A stretch of 44,491 bases of DNA from Plantago elongata. Its lineage: Eukaryota > Streptophyta > Magnoliopsida > Lamiales > Plantaginaceae. The position numbers and the translations under genes are program-made. Below, piece after piece: positions 12,070-24,626 of this stretch; the first letter of the stretch is position 1, and each line of letters starts with the position of its first letter. Location: positions 1-44,491 of the forward strand of contig JAYMSP010000662.1 in the NCBI GenBank assembly GCA_036897095.1, given 5' to 3'. The notes under the pieces are model-generated. The model did not search any database. It was not told the DNA's origin and worked only from the letters and a program-made list of their open reading frames with translations.

Positions 12070-14190
12070 TATGAAGTTTATTATGGGCAGGTAGGTGAAT
12101 GGTTAATTGACATTACACTTCATTACTATGATATGTCAAATTTCTTGAATTGTCAAGCAAAGTGTGATATTCGAGGGTGTTACCCATATACAACTGAAAA
12201 TAAATAAATAAAAATAGCACCTCCTCATTAATTTGTGACAACATTTAGTTGTCTAATTTATAATAGTGGTTTACATTACTGTGTCAATTAGATGTTCTGA
12301 AAGCCTGTTGGATTGTTAATATTTTCTTAATTTTGTACCAAAAGATATGCATTACTCCATCAATTGGCTATTCGGAAGGCCATTTAGATTGTTAAAAAGA
12401 GGAATAAAGTAGTACATAACCAAACATTTATGGGTGTGTATAGATTTCTTGTGCGTTCACGTTGCTTACTAGATATACTGACACGTATTCACTGTTTAAT
12501 TTTACTCCCTCATTCTCCCTGAATCATGTTTCATTATATATGCCTTATTCACAAAATTCGATATTTTGGTTAAAAAACGGATGAACTAAGCTTGTTTACT
12601 GAAAAAGGTTTCAATTTTCAATGGCGCTCTCTAAATATAGGATTAGTTAGAACAAATTAAAGGGAGAAATAAAAATCAGCTAGGTAATATGGTGATCTTT
12701 GGTTTCAATGTTGTTTATATATTTGTTGGCTTTGTAATTTTATCTTTTCTTATAGTTAGTTTTCCATGAAAAAATAGGTTAGGAAAAATATTTACAATTG
12801 AATTGCTCATCGTTAAAATGGATATTAATTTAATCTTTAACAATTATATAATCAGTTGGCCTTTTAGCATTATCGATCATGCATATAATTAATGTTGCGT
12901 AGTATGTATAGAAGCAAGTGGTTTACGTACATAACCATGCAAGGAACCAGACCGAGGTGATTCTAGTCGAACATATTTAAGGAGGTTAATCTGCATAGCA
13001 ACTGTTAAATCAATTTGGGATTTGGATTTTTGGATTTGTGTTTGTGTTTTAATTGTTTAAATATTGAATATATATAGTAACTTTTAAGAAATTTTTTAAT
13101 TTTAGGTTGACTGCATACCAACATAGACATATGCGCCTTCAAATAATTACAAGTACTTCAATTTAAGTTGTTTATTCCGGTTCAAAGTCGTTTTATTTAT
13201 AATTTCAAATTCGATTGGTTTATAATTTATTATATTACAATTAAAATTCTACATATAATCAATAAGTTGGCTAAATTGCCTTATGGTATGATTATATTTT
13301 TAATCGAACATTGCATCGATCTGCTAATTATATAACATACTAATAACTTGATAATCAATTACATACTATCTAACATAACTTTAACATAGACCAACTGAGC
13401 ATTGAGCATTGAAGCTCAAATTCGGAGCTTTAAATCCCGGGTTTTCCATGAAATCGACATGTATGGAGCTTGGAAGCTTAGATTGTGGAGCTTCCAAGTT
13501 TCAACTGAGAGTTTCCAAGGAAGTTTTCAACTGAGAGTTTCCAAGGAAGTTTTGATGGAGCTTAATTACATGAAAACCTCCTCTTTCTTGTAATTTTTCT
13601 TTAAAACTATTAAACGGTGATTCGAATCCCAATCTATTAGTTAGAAGTGAAGCATTTTGATAGTTGAGATACACTTCGTTTTTCTTTTTTCTTGTGACTT
13701 GTTCTTTTAATGAGTTGGTGGAGAAGATGATGGATGGAAATATTAAGGGAATAAATTATAATTTGAGAATATATATTGTTATAGAACGGAAATTCTATGA
13801 ATTATATCGAAGTAGTATATGTATGTAAATCACAAAATATTTGAGGTAAATGTGTAGTAAGATAAAATTTATATTTTTTATATAAATAAATAAATAGAGG
13901 GAAATAACACATTATACACATAGTCAACGTAAACTTTAAAATAAGGGTATCCAAGCATTCAAATAGTGGTGGTATGAAAATTCTCCGTCACTAAGTAGAA
14001 GTGATGGACTCCGACAAATCGGGAGAGAGAATTCTTCACACTCAATTACACATTATATCACAAAACGTAATTTTTAAATACTATAATCTTATCTAGTCAC
14101 TCTTTAGCCGTTTTGAAAAATAAAATAAAATGCCATAGTCGTAATCACAAGTCCACAATTCTTGTCCAATTTTTAAATGCTACAGATGTA
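12070..14190. other. Intergenic DNA with decayed repeats
   Basis: No supported gene. Contains a lone Stowaway-type end near 12504 (ACTCCCTCATTCTCCCT) and a 26-bp perfect tandem duplication (13501-13552). A motif near 13615-13650 (GTGATTCGAATCC then TTAGTTAGAAGTG) recurs in diverged form near 20500, so it is a dispersed repeat. Confidence 0.55.
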
Positions 14191-14284
14191 AGTCGTAACC
14201 ACTAGTGTACCCTACATACATACATGAGCTCGATATGGTACAAAATCGAGTTAACCGGTTACACCCCTTTGTAGACCAAATTGC

Positions 14285-14310
14285 TGGGCCAAGATGCAAT
14301 AAAAGGCCCA
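14285..14310. promoter_or_regulatory. Inverted pair of site II motifs, SNU114 promoter
   Basis: TGGGCC at 14285-14290 faces its reverse complement GGCCCA at 14305-14310. Paired TGGGCY elements just upstream of the transcribed region are typical of plant housekeeping promoters. They lie about 540 bp upstream of the coding ATG; a 5' UTR intron probably separates the leader (about 14330-14500) from the first coding exon. Confidence 0.5.
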
Positions 14311-14831
14311 GATCTGTCAGGTGCATAACCACGAACTATTCTTCAGTACAACTCTCTGTTCAAATTGCAATCCTGCAAAATCAACTTCAGGCCAAGGTCA
14401 CTACAATCTCTACTCTACTCCGCCGAAGCTCGCCGTCTCACCGTCTCACCGTCGTTCCTACACGGTTCATTTCTGTATGAGCAATACGCTCCTGTGTAAT
14501 TTCATTTCATGTTCGCACCATTTTTCTAGGGGTTTTCGTTTTGAAGGGTTTTGAATCCACATTTTACTCAATTCAAAGCATTGCATTACTTGTTTGATTT
14601 TTTATTATAGTTTTTGCGAACTATTAATACCTCAATTCGATGGAAATAGATTTGGCTAAGTTTTTATAAAATGTAATTATTCAGCTCGTTCATGTACAGT
14701 ACTACATTTATCTTCGTTATACTTCTCTTAGTCTAATTTGCTGGAATAAGCTTAGAATTTTAAGTTGTGTACAATTACCTGCTTCAAACGCTGATAATGT
14801 GAAAATCGAATATGTGCAGGTTTATTTCACT

Positions 14832-17800
14832 ATGGATGATAGTCTGTATGATGAGTTTGGGAACTATATAGGACCTGAGATAGATTCTGATCAGGATAGT
14901 GACAGGGAAGAGGAAGAGGAGGACGACCTCCCTGACAAGTCCGAAGATGATGATCGTATATCGGATGAGGAGCAAGGGCCTGGGAAATCTAATGGCTGGC
15001 TTGCCAGTATTAACGATGTTGATATGGATAATCAAATTATCTTGCCTGAGGACAAGAAGTACTACCAAACAGCTGAGGAGGTTTACGGTGAAGAAGTTGA
15101 AACGTTAGTTATGGATGAAGATGAGCAGCCACTCGAGCAACCCATTATTAAGCCTGTCAAGAATCTTAAGTTTGAGTTGGGGGTGAAGGATTCGTCTACG
15201 TATGTGTCAACAGAGTTTCTGTTGGGCCTTATGTCGAATCCTGCATTGGTCAGGAATGTGGCTCTGGTTGGCAATTTGCAACACGGCAAGACTACTTTCA
15301 TGGATATGTTGGTTGAGCAGACTCACCATATCTCTACTTTTGATGCTAACAGTGAGAAACAGATGAGGTATACTGATACGAGAATAGATGAGCAAGAGAG
15401 GAGGATATCCATAAAGGCAGTTCCCATGTCACTTGTTCTAGAGGACAGCAATTCGAAATCCTTCTTGTGCAATATCATGGATACACCTGGCCATGTCAAC
15501 TTCTCTGACGAGATGACGGCTGCCCTCCGGCTGGCTGATGGTGCGGTCTTAGTTGTTGATGCTGCTGAAGGAGTCCTGGTTAGTTGTTTTTGTTTCATTT
15601 GGCTTATTTTTTTACTTAAAAACTTTTTTCTTAGGGTTATCATGTGATGGAAACAAACTGCTTCTAATGAGACTGCGGGTTGGGATATATTGCTTTTGTA
15701 ATGTAGCTGTGTATCTTGTCATAGTTGCTAAATTCAGTGTCATCAATTCATCATGCATAGATTCAACTGATGTAGTGCATGTAATGTGTGGAAAGGAGTG
15801 GGGAAAATTTTAGGGCTAATCGGTAATCTTAACTTACGTCGAGCTTTAGCTTATATAGCAATAACCAAAGTGTTCCAGTTGCTGTTTTTGATCATTCCAT
15901 CATGTAACTGAGCTTAATGTTTGTTATGTATCAATTTGCTGGTAGTAATAGATTTTTTCAAGTACATATCTCTGGGCTGGTTCTTATTTTTTTTTCTGAT
16001 CAACTAACCTGATTACATTCATTGAATATAATCCTCATGTTGATGCCTGTTCATTAACTTGAATTAAATAATTTGGATTCATCAATATGCATATTATTTC
16101 GTTCTTTGTTCAGAATTACGAGTCAAAATATTTATTACTGGGGATAATTGTCTGTTTATCATAAAATGTGTGTGTATATAAGATGCATTTCTGAAGTTTA
16201 TTTTGAATGGCTATTCACTGTTTGTGGTCTCTATTTTCATTTAAGTATGCTCTTACCATCTTGTAGGCAAACACAGAGAGAGCCATACGCCATGCTATCC
16301 AGGATCGACTTCCCATAGTAGTTGTTATAAACAAGGTAAGTTACTGAACTCAAATACACTGGTCATTGAAACACTTCATACCTGATATGTTCATCATTGA
16401 ATTTTTATATCAGTGAGCTTCATGCTTCTCCTGCACTTACTTTCAACTGCATTTAGTTTGACAGACTGATAACTGAACTCAAGCTACCCCCAAAAGACGC
16501 CTACCATAAGCTGAGGCACACGATTGAAGTTATCAATAACCACATAACTGCATCATCTTCAACTGCTGGAAATGTTCAAGTTATCGATCCTGCTCTTGGA
16601 AATGTCTGTTTTGCTAGTGCCAGTGCAGGATGGTCATTCACGCTACAGTCATTTGCAAAGCTATATGTCAAGCTGCATGGTGTTCCTTTTGATTCTGATA
16701 AGTTTGCTAAGAGGCTTTGGGGTGACTCTTACTTTGATCCAGATACCAGAGGTTTCAAAAAGAAACAGCCTGCTAGTGGAGCGGATCGGTCGTTTGTCCA
16801 GTTTGTGCTCGAACCCCTATATAAACTATATAGCCAAGTGATTGGAGAACATAAGAAGAGCGTGGAGGTTACACTTGCAGAACTTGGTGTGACGCTAAGT
16901 AATGCAGCTTATCGGTTGAATGTTAAGCCCCTGCTAAGGCTGGCTTGCAGTTCTGTTTTTGGAACTGCTACTGGCTTTACTGATATGTTGGTCCAACACA
17001 TTCCATCCGCTAAAGATGCTGCGGCCCGCAAGGTTGACCACATCTATACTGGGCCAAAGGATTCTCCAATCTACAAAGCAATTGAGACATGTGACGCTTC
17101 CGGTCCTCTAATGGTTAATGTCACTAAACTTTATCCTAAACCTGATTGCAGCGTCTTTGATGCCTTCGGTAGGGTGTATAGTGGTGAAATTATGACAGGC
17201 CAGACTGTACGAGTACTTGGAGAAGGCTATTCTCCGGATGATGAGGAAGATATGACCATTAAAGAAGTAACCAGATTGTGGGTCTATCAGTCTCGATATA
17301 GGATTCCTGTAAGCAAAGCCCCTCCTGGCTCATGGGTTCTCATTGAAGGTGTGGATGCATCTATTATGAAGACTGCTACACTCTGCAGTTTGAAATACCA
17401 GGATGACGAGGTTTATATATTCAGACCTCTTCAGTTTAATACTCTTCCTGTTGTGAAAACTGCCACTGAGCCTTTGAATCCTAGTGAATTGCCGAAAATG
17501 GTGGAGGGTCTTAGAAAAATAAGCAAAAGCTATCCATTGGCAATTACCAAAGTGGAAGAATCTGGAGAGCATACTATTTTAGGAACTGGAGAGTTATACC
17601 TTGATTCCATAATGAAAGACCTCAGAGACCTCTATTCAGAGGTGGAAGTTAAGGTGCCTGCCATGTTTATTCTTTTTTAGTTGTCTCCTTATGCGTTTAA
17701 TTTATTTGCAAATACGGTTCAGCTAACAGGTAATTTCTTATTTGGCTTCTGCTATTTTTGATAGGTCGCGGATCCTGTTGTTTCATTCTGTGAAACTGTC

Positions 17801-19879
17801 GTGGAGTCCTCTTCTATGAAATGTTTTGCTGAAACCCCAAACAAGAAAAATAAAATCACCATGGTAAGCAAGTAACATGTTTGCTGGGGACTTGGATCTA
17901 TGAGCTCCAGAACTTGAAAAAGACTTCATTATGTTTCACTTGCATGCAGATAGCAGAGCCACTTGAGAGAGGACTTGCTGAAGACATTGAAAATGGCGTT
18001 GTGAGCATTGACTGGCCAAGAAAGAAGTTAGGTGACTTTTTTCAAACCAGATATGACTGGGATCTGCTTGCTGCACGATCTATTTGGGCATTTGGCCCTT
18101 CTAAGCAGGTAAGCTAAGCCAAGTGTATGTCCATGTTCTAAAAATATTTGCTATGAGAGTTTATTTATCTGCTATTTAAATCCCTACTGGGTCGTAATTA
18201 ATTTTGTTTAGTTTGCATATTTACAACAAACAAACTTAACTTTTGTTTCTTTTTCAATTTACAGGGACCTAACATATTATTAGATGACACACTCTCAAGT
18301 GAAGTTGACAAGGGCTTGCTTAATGCCGTGAAAGATTCTATTGTTCAAGGGTATGTACTGTATTTTCTTTTTAATGAATGTTCTCGCTTTGTGCCCAAAC
18401 TGATGCTGAAAAGTTCCTGAACAGGTTTCAGTGGGGTGCTCGTGAAGGCCCTCTTTGTGACGAGCCTATCAGAAATGTCAAATTCAAAATTGTTGATGCA
18501 AAAATTGCTCCAGAGCCATTAAATCGTGGATCCAGTCAGATAATTCCTACTGCCCGCCGTGTTGCCTATTCTGGTTTCCTCATGGCAACTCCTAGGCTCA
18601 TGGAACCTGTATACTACGTTGAAGTAAGATTTAGTTGGTTTCCCCTTATGGTTGAATTGGATCAAAATAGAAAAGGCTTAACGTCTTGGTTTTTCTTTAC
18701 GGTTGAATTGGATTAAAATAGAGAAGGCATAACGTTAGTAATTCCTCTAATTCCAAGTATTTTATTCATTCTGATAGTTAAATGATGCTGGATTTTAACG
18801 TTAAAAAATTTCCTTGCTTTGAGAGATTATATTTCTATATTGAATTGGTAAATGTTATGAACCACTGCATACTTGCAATAAAAATTTAAATTACACAGGA
18901 AATGAATTACTACTGCAGCTTCTCTCCTGTGATATTTCCTCCAGGTTGAATTTGAATGTTTCTATTTCAGATACAAACACCAATAGATTGTGTTTCTGCC
19001 ATATATACGGTGTTATCACGTAGACGTGGTCATGTTACTGCAGATGTTCCGCAGCCAGGAACTCCAGCCTACATTGTTAAGGTTAGTAAATGAAGTTACT
19101 CGAATTAAGTAGCTCATATCAAGTTACACCTTCAATTGTTTGAAATTTCTTAGTATAACATGTATGAACCTAGAGTCCTAAACTACTACTATCATTTAGT
19201 GGTTTTGTTTTAGTAAGTGACATTCTTTAGTTCTCAAGGAAGCAGACTTTTAGTTTTGTTAGCCAAGTCCTGTTGTAGAATGAATCTATTTCGCTCTTAA
19301 TAACTGTCATGCTCTTCTTTTTCATGCGAGAGTATTACACTCCTTTGCATGTGAGAGTATTTCCCTCTTTGTCATTAATTGTTTTTCAGAAACATTAGCT
19401 TCTTACCGTAATAAAATTTCTGGTTTTCGTATACATTTATCCTCTACTCTATCAGTAACACTCTGATTTCTTTGCATTCTAGGCATTTTTACCTGTGATA
19501 GAGTCCTTTGGCTTTGAAACAGACCTGAGGTATCATACTCAGGGTCAAGCGTTCTGCCAATCGGTGTTTGACCATTGGGCAATAGTTCCTGGTGACCCAC
19601 TTGACAAAAGCATAGTCCTGCGCCCGTTGGAGCCAGCTCCTATCCAACATCTGGCTCGTGAATTTATGGTGAAGACAAGGCGTCGTAAGGTATGTCCTAT
19701 CTTAAACACATGTCAGTTATGCAACTTATTTCGCTCTTCTGTGTGTATGATTAAGAGTTTCCACAAAAAATTAATTTCAGGGAATGTCCGAGGATGTGAG
19801 CATCAACAAATTCTTTGACGAGGCAATGGTCGTGGAATTGGCCCAACAAGCTGCTGATCTACATATGCAGATGATCTAA
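14832..19879 (+). CDS. GFA1/CLO (SNU114): U5 snRNP GTPase Snu114/EFTUD2
   Basis: An EF-2-like GTPase of the U5 snRNP that controls Brr2-driven remodelling during spliceosome activation and disassembly; it acts in the nucleus. Ten coding exons: 14832-15578, 16267-16335, 16457-17653, 17765-17863, 17950-18108, 18265-18350, 18425-18623, 18971-19081, 19483-19689, 19781-19879. They join in frame to 990 aa, close to the roughly 987 aa of Arabidopsis GFA1/CLOTHO. The acidic N-terminus (DREEEEEDD) is a Snu114 hallmark absent from EF-2. The P-loop GNLQHGKT is at 147-154, DTPGH at 217-221, and NKFD at 271-274, where the plant norm as I recall it is NKVD. EF-2-type domains II-V follow; the C-terminus is [15 protein letters not shown]. 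The first coding exon is preceded by an acceptor at 14818-14819, implying a 5' UTR intron. The donor after exon 3 (AAG then GTGCCT) is weak. Nothing suggests a pseudogene. Confidence 0.96.
18635..18736. repeat. 51-bp tandem duplication inside SNU114 intron 7
   Basis: Two units (18635-18685 and 18686-18736) each contain GGTTGAATTGGAT and a TAACGT end, with about 85 percent identity. Confined to the intron between exons 7 and 8. Confidence 0.75.
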
Positions 19880-20719
19880 CCAACAGTTGATGTAGCCCTA
19901 TCCCCCACCTTTTGCAGATAGATGAGATGAAAGGTTTACTGCTTTTACTAGCTGAGAATTTGTTGAACTTTCTTCAGGTGTAAATGGTGTTGTATGTGGA
20001 TTATACCTTCTTAAATTATTCTTTTCCACATTGCGAACTTTAAGGGAAAGAATATAACTCAATGTGGTATTTGATCCGAGATGGTGGGAGTACTATGACT
20101 TTCTTGCGTTACGATTACGAGTAATTTATTTTGAAAAGGAACCTCAAAAAGAGTTAATGACACCACATGAAAATCTTTCACCATAACAATGTACTACCTC
20201 ATTTTCATAGGTGTTTATACTTAAAATTTTAGGATATTTTTATATGAGAGCTTTTTTTTAAGAGATTAAATTAAGTATTACATATTTCATCACTTTAGCT
20301 ACAAATAATAAAAGTTAATGAATGCATGTATTTTAATAAAACTAAATACAACATTTAAAATTAATTATAATATTTATACGTAAATATGATGTTAAATTTG
20401 ACTCGTGAAAGTTCGTAATGATTGTTATATGATATAAACTTTTCTTTTTAAGAATCGATAACTTACTTTTTCAATTTTTTTCATTAAAAACAGTTAAAGG
20501 GTGATTCGAATCTAATTTTTTGGTTAGAGTGTCAATGAGCTATATAATTTAATGTATGAATTTATGAGGTACAAAATTTAATATATGAAGTTTGACTGGA
20601 CTAGGGGTACATTTACACATTTCATCATCGTCATACGAAGTTGGAGACATTAATTGATCGAAGAGAGCCAAACACAAGCTGAATTTGAACCGTTATACTG
20701 ACCGTGAGTGACGACGCAG
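19880..20719. other. SNU114 3' region and intergenic DNA
   Basis: The first few hundred bases are probably 3' UTR. From about 20150 the sequence becomes AT-rich. At about 20495-20540 it carries a second copy of the dispersed GTGATTCGAATC...TTGGTTAGAGTG motif also seen near 13620. No gene until 20720. Confidence 0.55.
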
Positions 20720-21675
20720 ATGAGAGGAGTTGGAGGACCGTTACTGTGCATCAGCGATCTGCTAAGCGACGTCGGAGAAGATAGCTCCGCTATCATCCAC
20801 GACCAATCGCCGCCGTCTGCCATCACTGTTTCCGACCTTCCGCCTGCTCAACTCCCCAAGGTCTTCCAGGTAATCTATCAATCCCTTGCAATGTGTATGA
20901 TTCAGTATTTGATTGTATAACAATCGGTAGAATTTTCGTATTCGTCGAATCGATCATCATTCTAGTCTAAATAATCGATCATTATTCTAGTCTAAATAAT
21001 CAATTTCAGTTAAACCTAATCGTTCCTTTTGTATAGGAAAGGTTTGACGAGCTGAATGCTGCTCTTGAAGGTTCAGATCACTCTTGGACCGGCCTTACCC
21101 TCAAGGTATTACCTTGCATTTTCGATTTTTCGTTACTGCTTATTCGAAAATACTTAGTGTAGTTTATATGGCTCTCATTTTCTGTAGCTGAATTTAGGTA
21201 AATATCGTAAAATCGAACTTAAGAACCAACTTCTACCTGATTATACTCTTCACTTAGTCTCCTCAGAGTAATCAGAAGCTTTACAAACAATCAATTGTGG
21301 TGTTATAAGTATCGGAAACTAGCTTAAGTAAAAAATAAAAGACGAATTAGATAGAACTTTGATTTACTAATCTCCTGATTTTGTTCGGTTGACTTCATGA
21401 ATGCTAAGAGTAGGATGATTACTACATGCTCTACTTCTATATGTTGGTACTATTGTGCCTGGTGGTTTAAATTTTGATTAGCTGACAGTTTTGATGTGTT
21501 TTAATGGATTTAGTTATGTTCTGCGCTGGAAACTGCAAACAGACTGGTAAACTCTACCAATTCTCATGTTGCAACCTTGTCGGAAAAGGTTGAGGAGCTT
21601 CAGCGAAGTGTTGATCGGAGGGACTCTGCAGTCAATACAGCTAAAGCTATCCTGGCTGATCTTCCTAAATCATAA
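20720..21675 (+). CDS. Conserved small plant protein with C-terminal coiled coil
   Basis: Three exons (20720-20869, 21037-21105, 21514-21675) with clean GT-AG junctions, all phase 0, give 126 aa. The start is the ATG at 20720; an upstream in-frame GTG was not used. The N-terminal part (residues 1-50) is Pro- and acid-rich with GPLLCISDLLSDVGED and SDLPPAQLPKVFQ. The middle exon has a Trp-containing stretch (LEGSDHSWTGLTLK). The last exon is a heptad-like helix (SALETANRLVNSTNSHVATL, then EKVEELQRSVDRRDSAV), which suggests oligomerisation or partner binding. There is no signal peptide or membrane segment. I do not recognise a named family; it reads like a conserved plant protein of unknown function. 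It is tandem with the SNU114 gene, 840 bp downstream on the same strand. Confidence 0.82.
20949..20998. repeat. 25-bp tandem duplication in intron 1 of the small coiled-coil gene
   Basis: ATCGATCATCATTCTAGTCT and following bases repeat once with a single difference (20949-20973, 20974-20998). Intronic, no evident role. Confidence 0.8.
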
Positions 21676-24470
21676 GAAGCTGGTTGACTGTTATTTCATT
21701 TATGATTACTTAAGTAGTTCATTTGATAGGGATGGTGTTCTGTAAAGAAAATGGATTTAATAATGAATACAGAGGTTTTTCTTGTCCTAATACATCATCT
21801 GGTTGCTGCCTTTTAATTTCTGTGCCCTTTTGCTTCTTAGTTACTGCCGTGAGGAGCGTGTGCCTGAATATATTAGATTTTGATTTATGTATGCACCCTG
21901 TTGAAAGATTACAAACAGGTATTCAATTTTTCTTTGCGGCTCTCAAATTTTTGCAAGCAGACTGAAACCAATATACAGCCGAATGCAAACTCTTAGTCCA
22001 TTTTTTTAACTGCTCTTAATCTCCTAAAAATTATTGTAAATTTTCTGTGAATCAAATTCAAAACATGATATCCAGATTAGATGACAATGCTAGTTATGAC
22101 TCTATGGTTACTTTTTGGTATATCATTTGTAATTGTTAGCACCAGCTTTTTGTTCATGTGGGTGATATTTTAGCAATACTAACTTCGAGTTAGTTGATTC
22201 TTCATCTCATTATGTATGAAAACCGAAAATTTTTTAGTTGCATCACATGATTTGAAAAGACTATATGCAGTTTCTGTCACTACTAAAAAATTTATTGTCG
22301 AGTCTCCCTGTCTCACTTTGAGGCTGTCTAAATTTTACTTTTCAATTACGTTAACTTCATTGCCATGTATTCAAATTTAAGTTAGCAGATACAGTTCTGA
22401 TTATGGATTATGGAGTTCTCTTTCAAAGGGACGATTCACATTGCATGAGCTAGTACAGTAGCAGCGTAACCTGTTCAACAAGTCCATGGTAGCTCGCACT
22501 TTACTATACCTTTTCAACAATACCATGGTCCATCAGATTGCCAAGAAATTGCCATAATTATCAAGGTATCTTTTATTTACATGATATCCACACAACATAG
22601 CGTAATTGCACCCATTCCTCATGACATGTGCCTCAGGCTCTATTATATTTGTAATCTTGAGAGTTGAGACATCTGTTGGTTTTTGGCCTCTCAAGGTAAT
22701 TTCCCTTGATTGGTTTAATGGTGACACCGCTTATTTCAATAGTTCTATCACGCTTGATACTTTTGGTCATAGGAAGGTGCAAAACATTTGGTGATTTAAT
22801 TTATTTTTAAAGTGAGGTATTAAACAAGAAAATCACTGTGTGTTGTAAGATTTATATTGCATAGTGCAGAGCTCAAATAAAAACAAAATTTGGACTGCTG
22901 CCGCTTTGTGTTGTGATGACTGACTATGTGATGTGTACTTGGTAACGACTTTTTTGTTTCACCCTCTCAAGCTCATTGCTGCTCTGGAAATGAGATTTAA
23001 CTCGTAAAAGTAGTGTATCAGGTCAAAGTGTTTGAAGTTCTATCTTCTAGAAGCCCGTCATTAAGTTTTGCGGTGCCAAAAGCTACAGCTAATTTTATAT
23101 TGCTATTTGCTAGCCGTATTTACATGGCTAAGTTGCCAATATCTCCTTTGTTGTTCTCTTAGTTGCATATTGAGCTTTCCAGCCTGCAAGCTGAACTTAG
23201 TACGGACTGAATACGTCATGTTTTTTTTTTTTCAAATTAACCAGGGACTGCATAGATGAACTTTAAGCCTGTGCTGCGAAAATACTGGACCAACCATTAA
23301 CTTTGACAGCCTAGTTTCGAATCTAAAACAACTATAGCTATTGATGACATGGAAGTATAAGTTTGAATAAAACCTTCCAAGAAAGACGAACCCAAAAGAG
23401 ATAGAAAGCATAAAAAGGGACAAAAGAGAACAAACTTAAATGATGGAAGTACCTTTGACCACTGATTGAACTAAAATCATATGTTATGAAAGTTGATACT
23501 CCATTTCTGGATCAATCAATTTCTACTGACTCATTCCAGTTTCCAATCAGGATCTTCAAAATAGATATATTAGCATACAATACAGGTTTTACCCTTATCT
23601 GATTTTTCCTATTGGTTTGCCAATATAATTCCCTTCATTGGAGCTCATTCTGGCCCCTGATGTGATTGACTGGCATATGTATGAAGTTGACATAATAAGT
23701 AAAATAAATTGTATCCATTGATTGAGAGTTTACTTCTTTCTTTTTTTGCAAAGTTTCTGGAAGAATCTTTAATCAAACCTGTCCAAATTATTTATACTGT
23801 TCTGTTTGTGCTATACGTATGGCAAGGGTTATGAATATCTGTACTTCAGATTTCAAGCTCAAGTTTTTTTGAGTTAATGGAAAAAAACAGTGCTGCTAGA
23901 AATGCCTCGTTGATTGGAACTTGGATTAGTCGCAACCTGAAACTTGTGCTCTCGCAGATAAGAGTTAGGAAACTAAGTGTGCGAGCAAAATGACTTTTTC
24001 GTTGTGTAACATTTCAATGCTTTCTTCCAAATGAAAAACAAACTTTCTAAGCTAAGCTGATTATAGCTAGCTGGTTTAAGTGTCCCTGCGAATGATTGCT
24101 GAAAACTTTTCAAGAAACTAACATAAATGCAGAATCTGCTCCCTTGAATTCTAGCTTTCCTGGTGTGTAATCTGCACATATTATTTTGGATACTGTATAC
24201 ATTACGTGTTTTTCGGCCCTGGAGTGTGAGGAGATCAAGTTTTGGGCTATGAAACACCCTTTTCTTCGATGCAACTTGATCTTTATAGTACAATATTGGG
24301 GGAAGTGCACAATTAGAAACCAAGTATTTTTTAATCATATTTTGATTTGTACATCTTGCAATAATTGGAAACCCTGAAGGGACCCAAAATATTACTACTA
24401 CATGTAAAATTGGACAAGAGAGACAAAGTAAAGCATGGTGATAACAGCCTCAGTGGGTTGATTATGATTC
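21676..24470. other. Long intergenic region, no gene supported
   Basis: About 2.8 kb between the small coiled-coil gene and the GRAS gene. Short frames on both strands (for example 22606-22794, 23068-23259, 23973-24338) have no recognisable domains and no matching splice partners. It is less AT-rich than the repeat regions, and part is presumably 3' UTR and promoter. I see no tRNA or microRNA hairpin I could defend. Confidence 0.5.
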
Positions 24471-24479
24471 TTTATATAC
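24471..24479 (+). promoter_or_regulatory. TATA box of the NSP2-type GRAS gene
   Basis: TTTATATAC lies about 150 nt upstream of the ATG and is followed by a strongly pyrimidine-rich leader (24500-24600), as expected of a plant 5' UTR. Confidence 0.55.
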
Positions 24480-24626
24480 CACATTTGAAGTGACTTCTGT
24501 ACCATTGTCTTCCTACTAACCTACTGTCTCTAGCTTACTCTTTTCTCTTCTCCTTCACCTTCTATCCAATATTTGTCAACATTATTCATACTCTGTCTCT
24601 ACATCTGATTTCCCCTTATATTAGGC

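Noticed and set aside
11956-12207. 83-codon frame
   Set aside because: Spans the right end of the hAT-like element and its target duplication, so it cannot be an ancestral gene.
13402-13593. 63-codon frame with internal similarity
   Set aside because: The similarity comes from a 26-bp tandem duplication; no protein recognised.
20708-20719. Earlier start for the small coiled-coil gene
   Set aside because: It would begin with GTG; the ATG at 20720 is the normal eukaryotic choice.
22278-22292. CACTACTAAAAAATT as a CACTA transposon end
   Set aside because: No matching inverted end or 3-bp target duplication found nearby.
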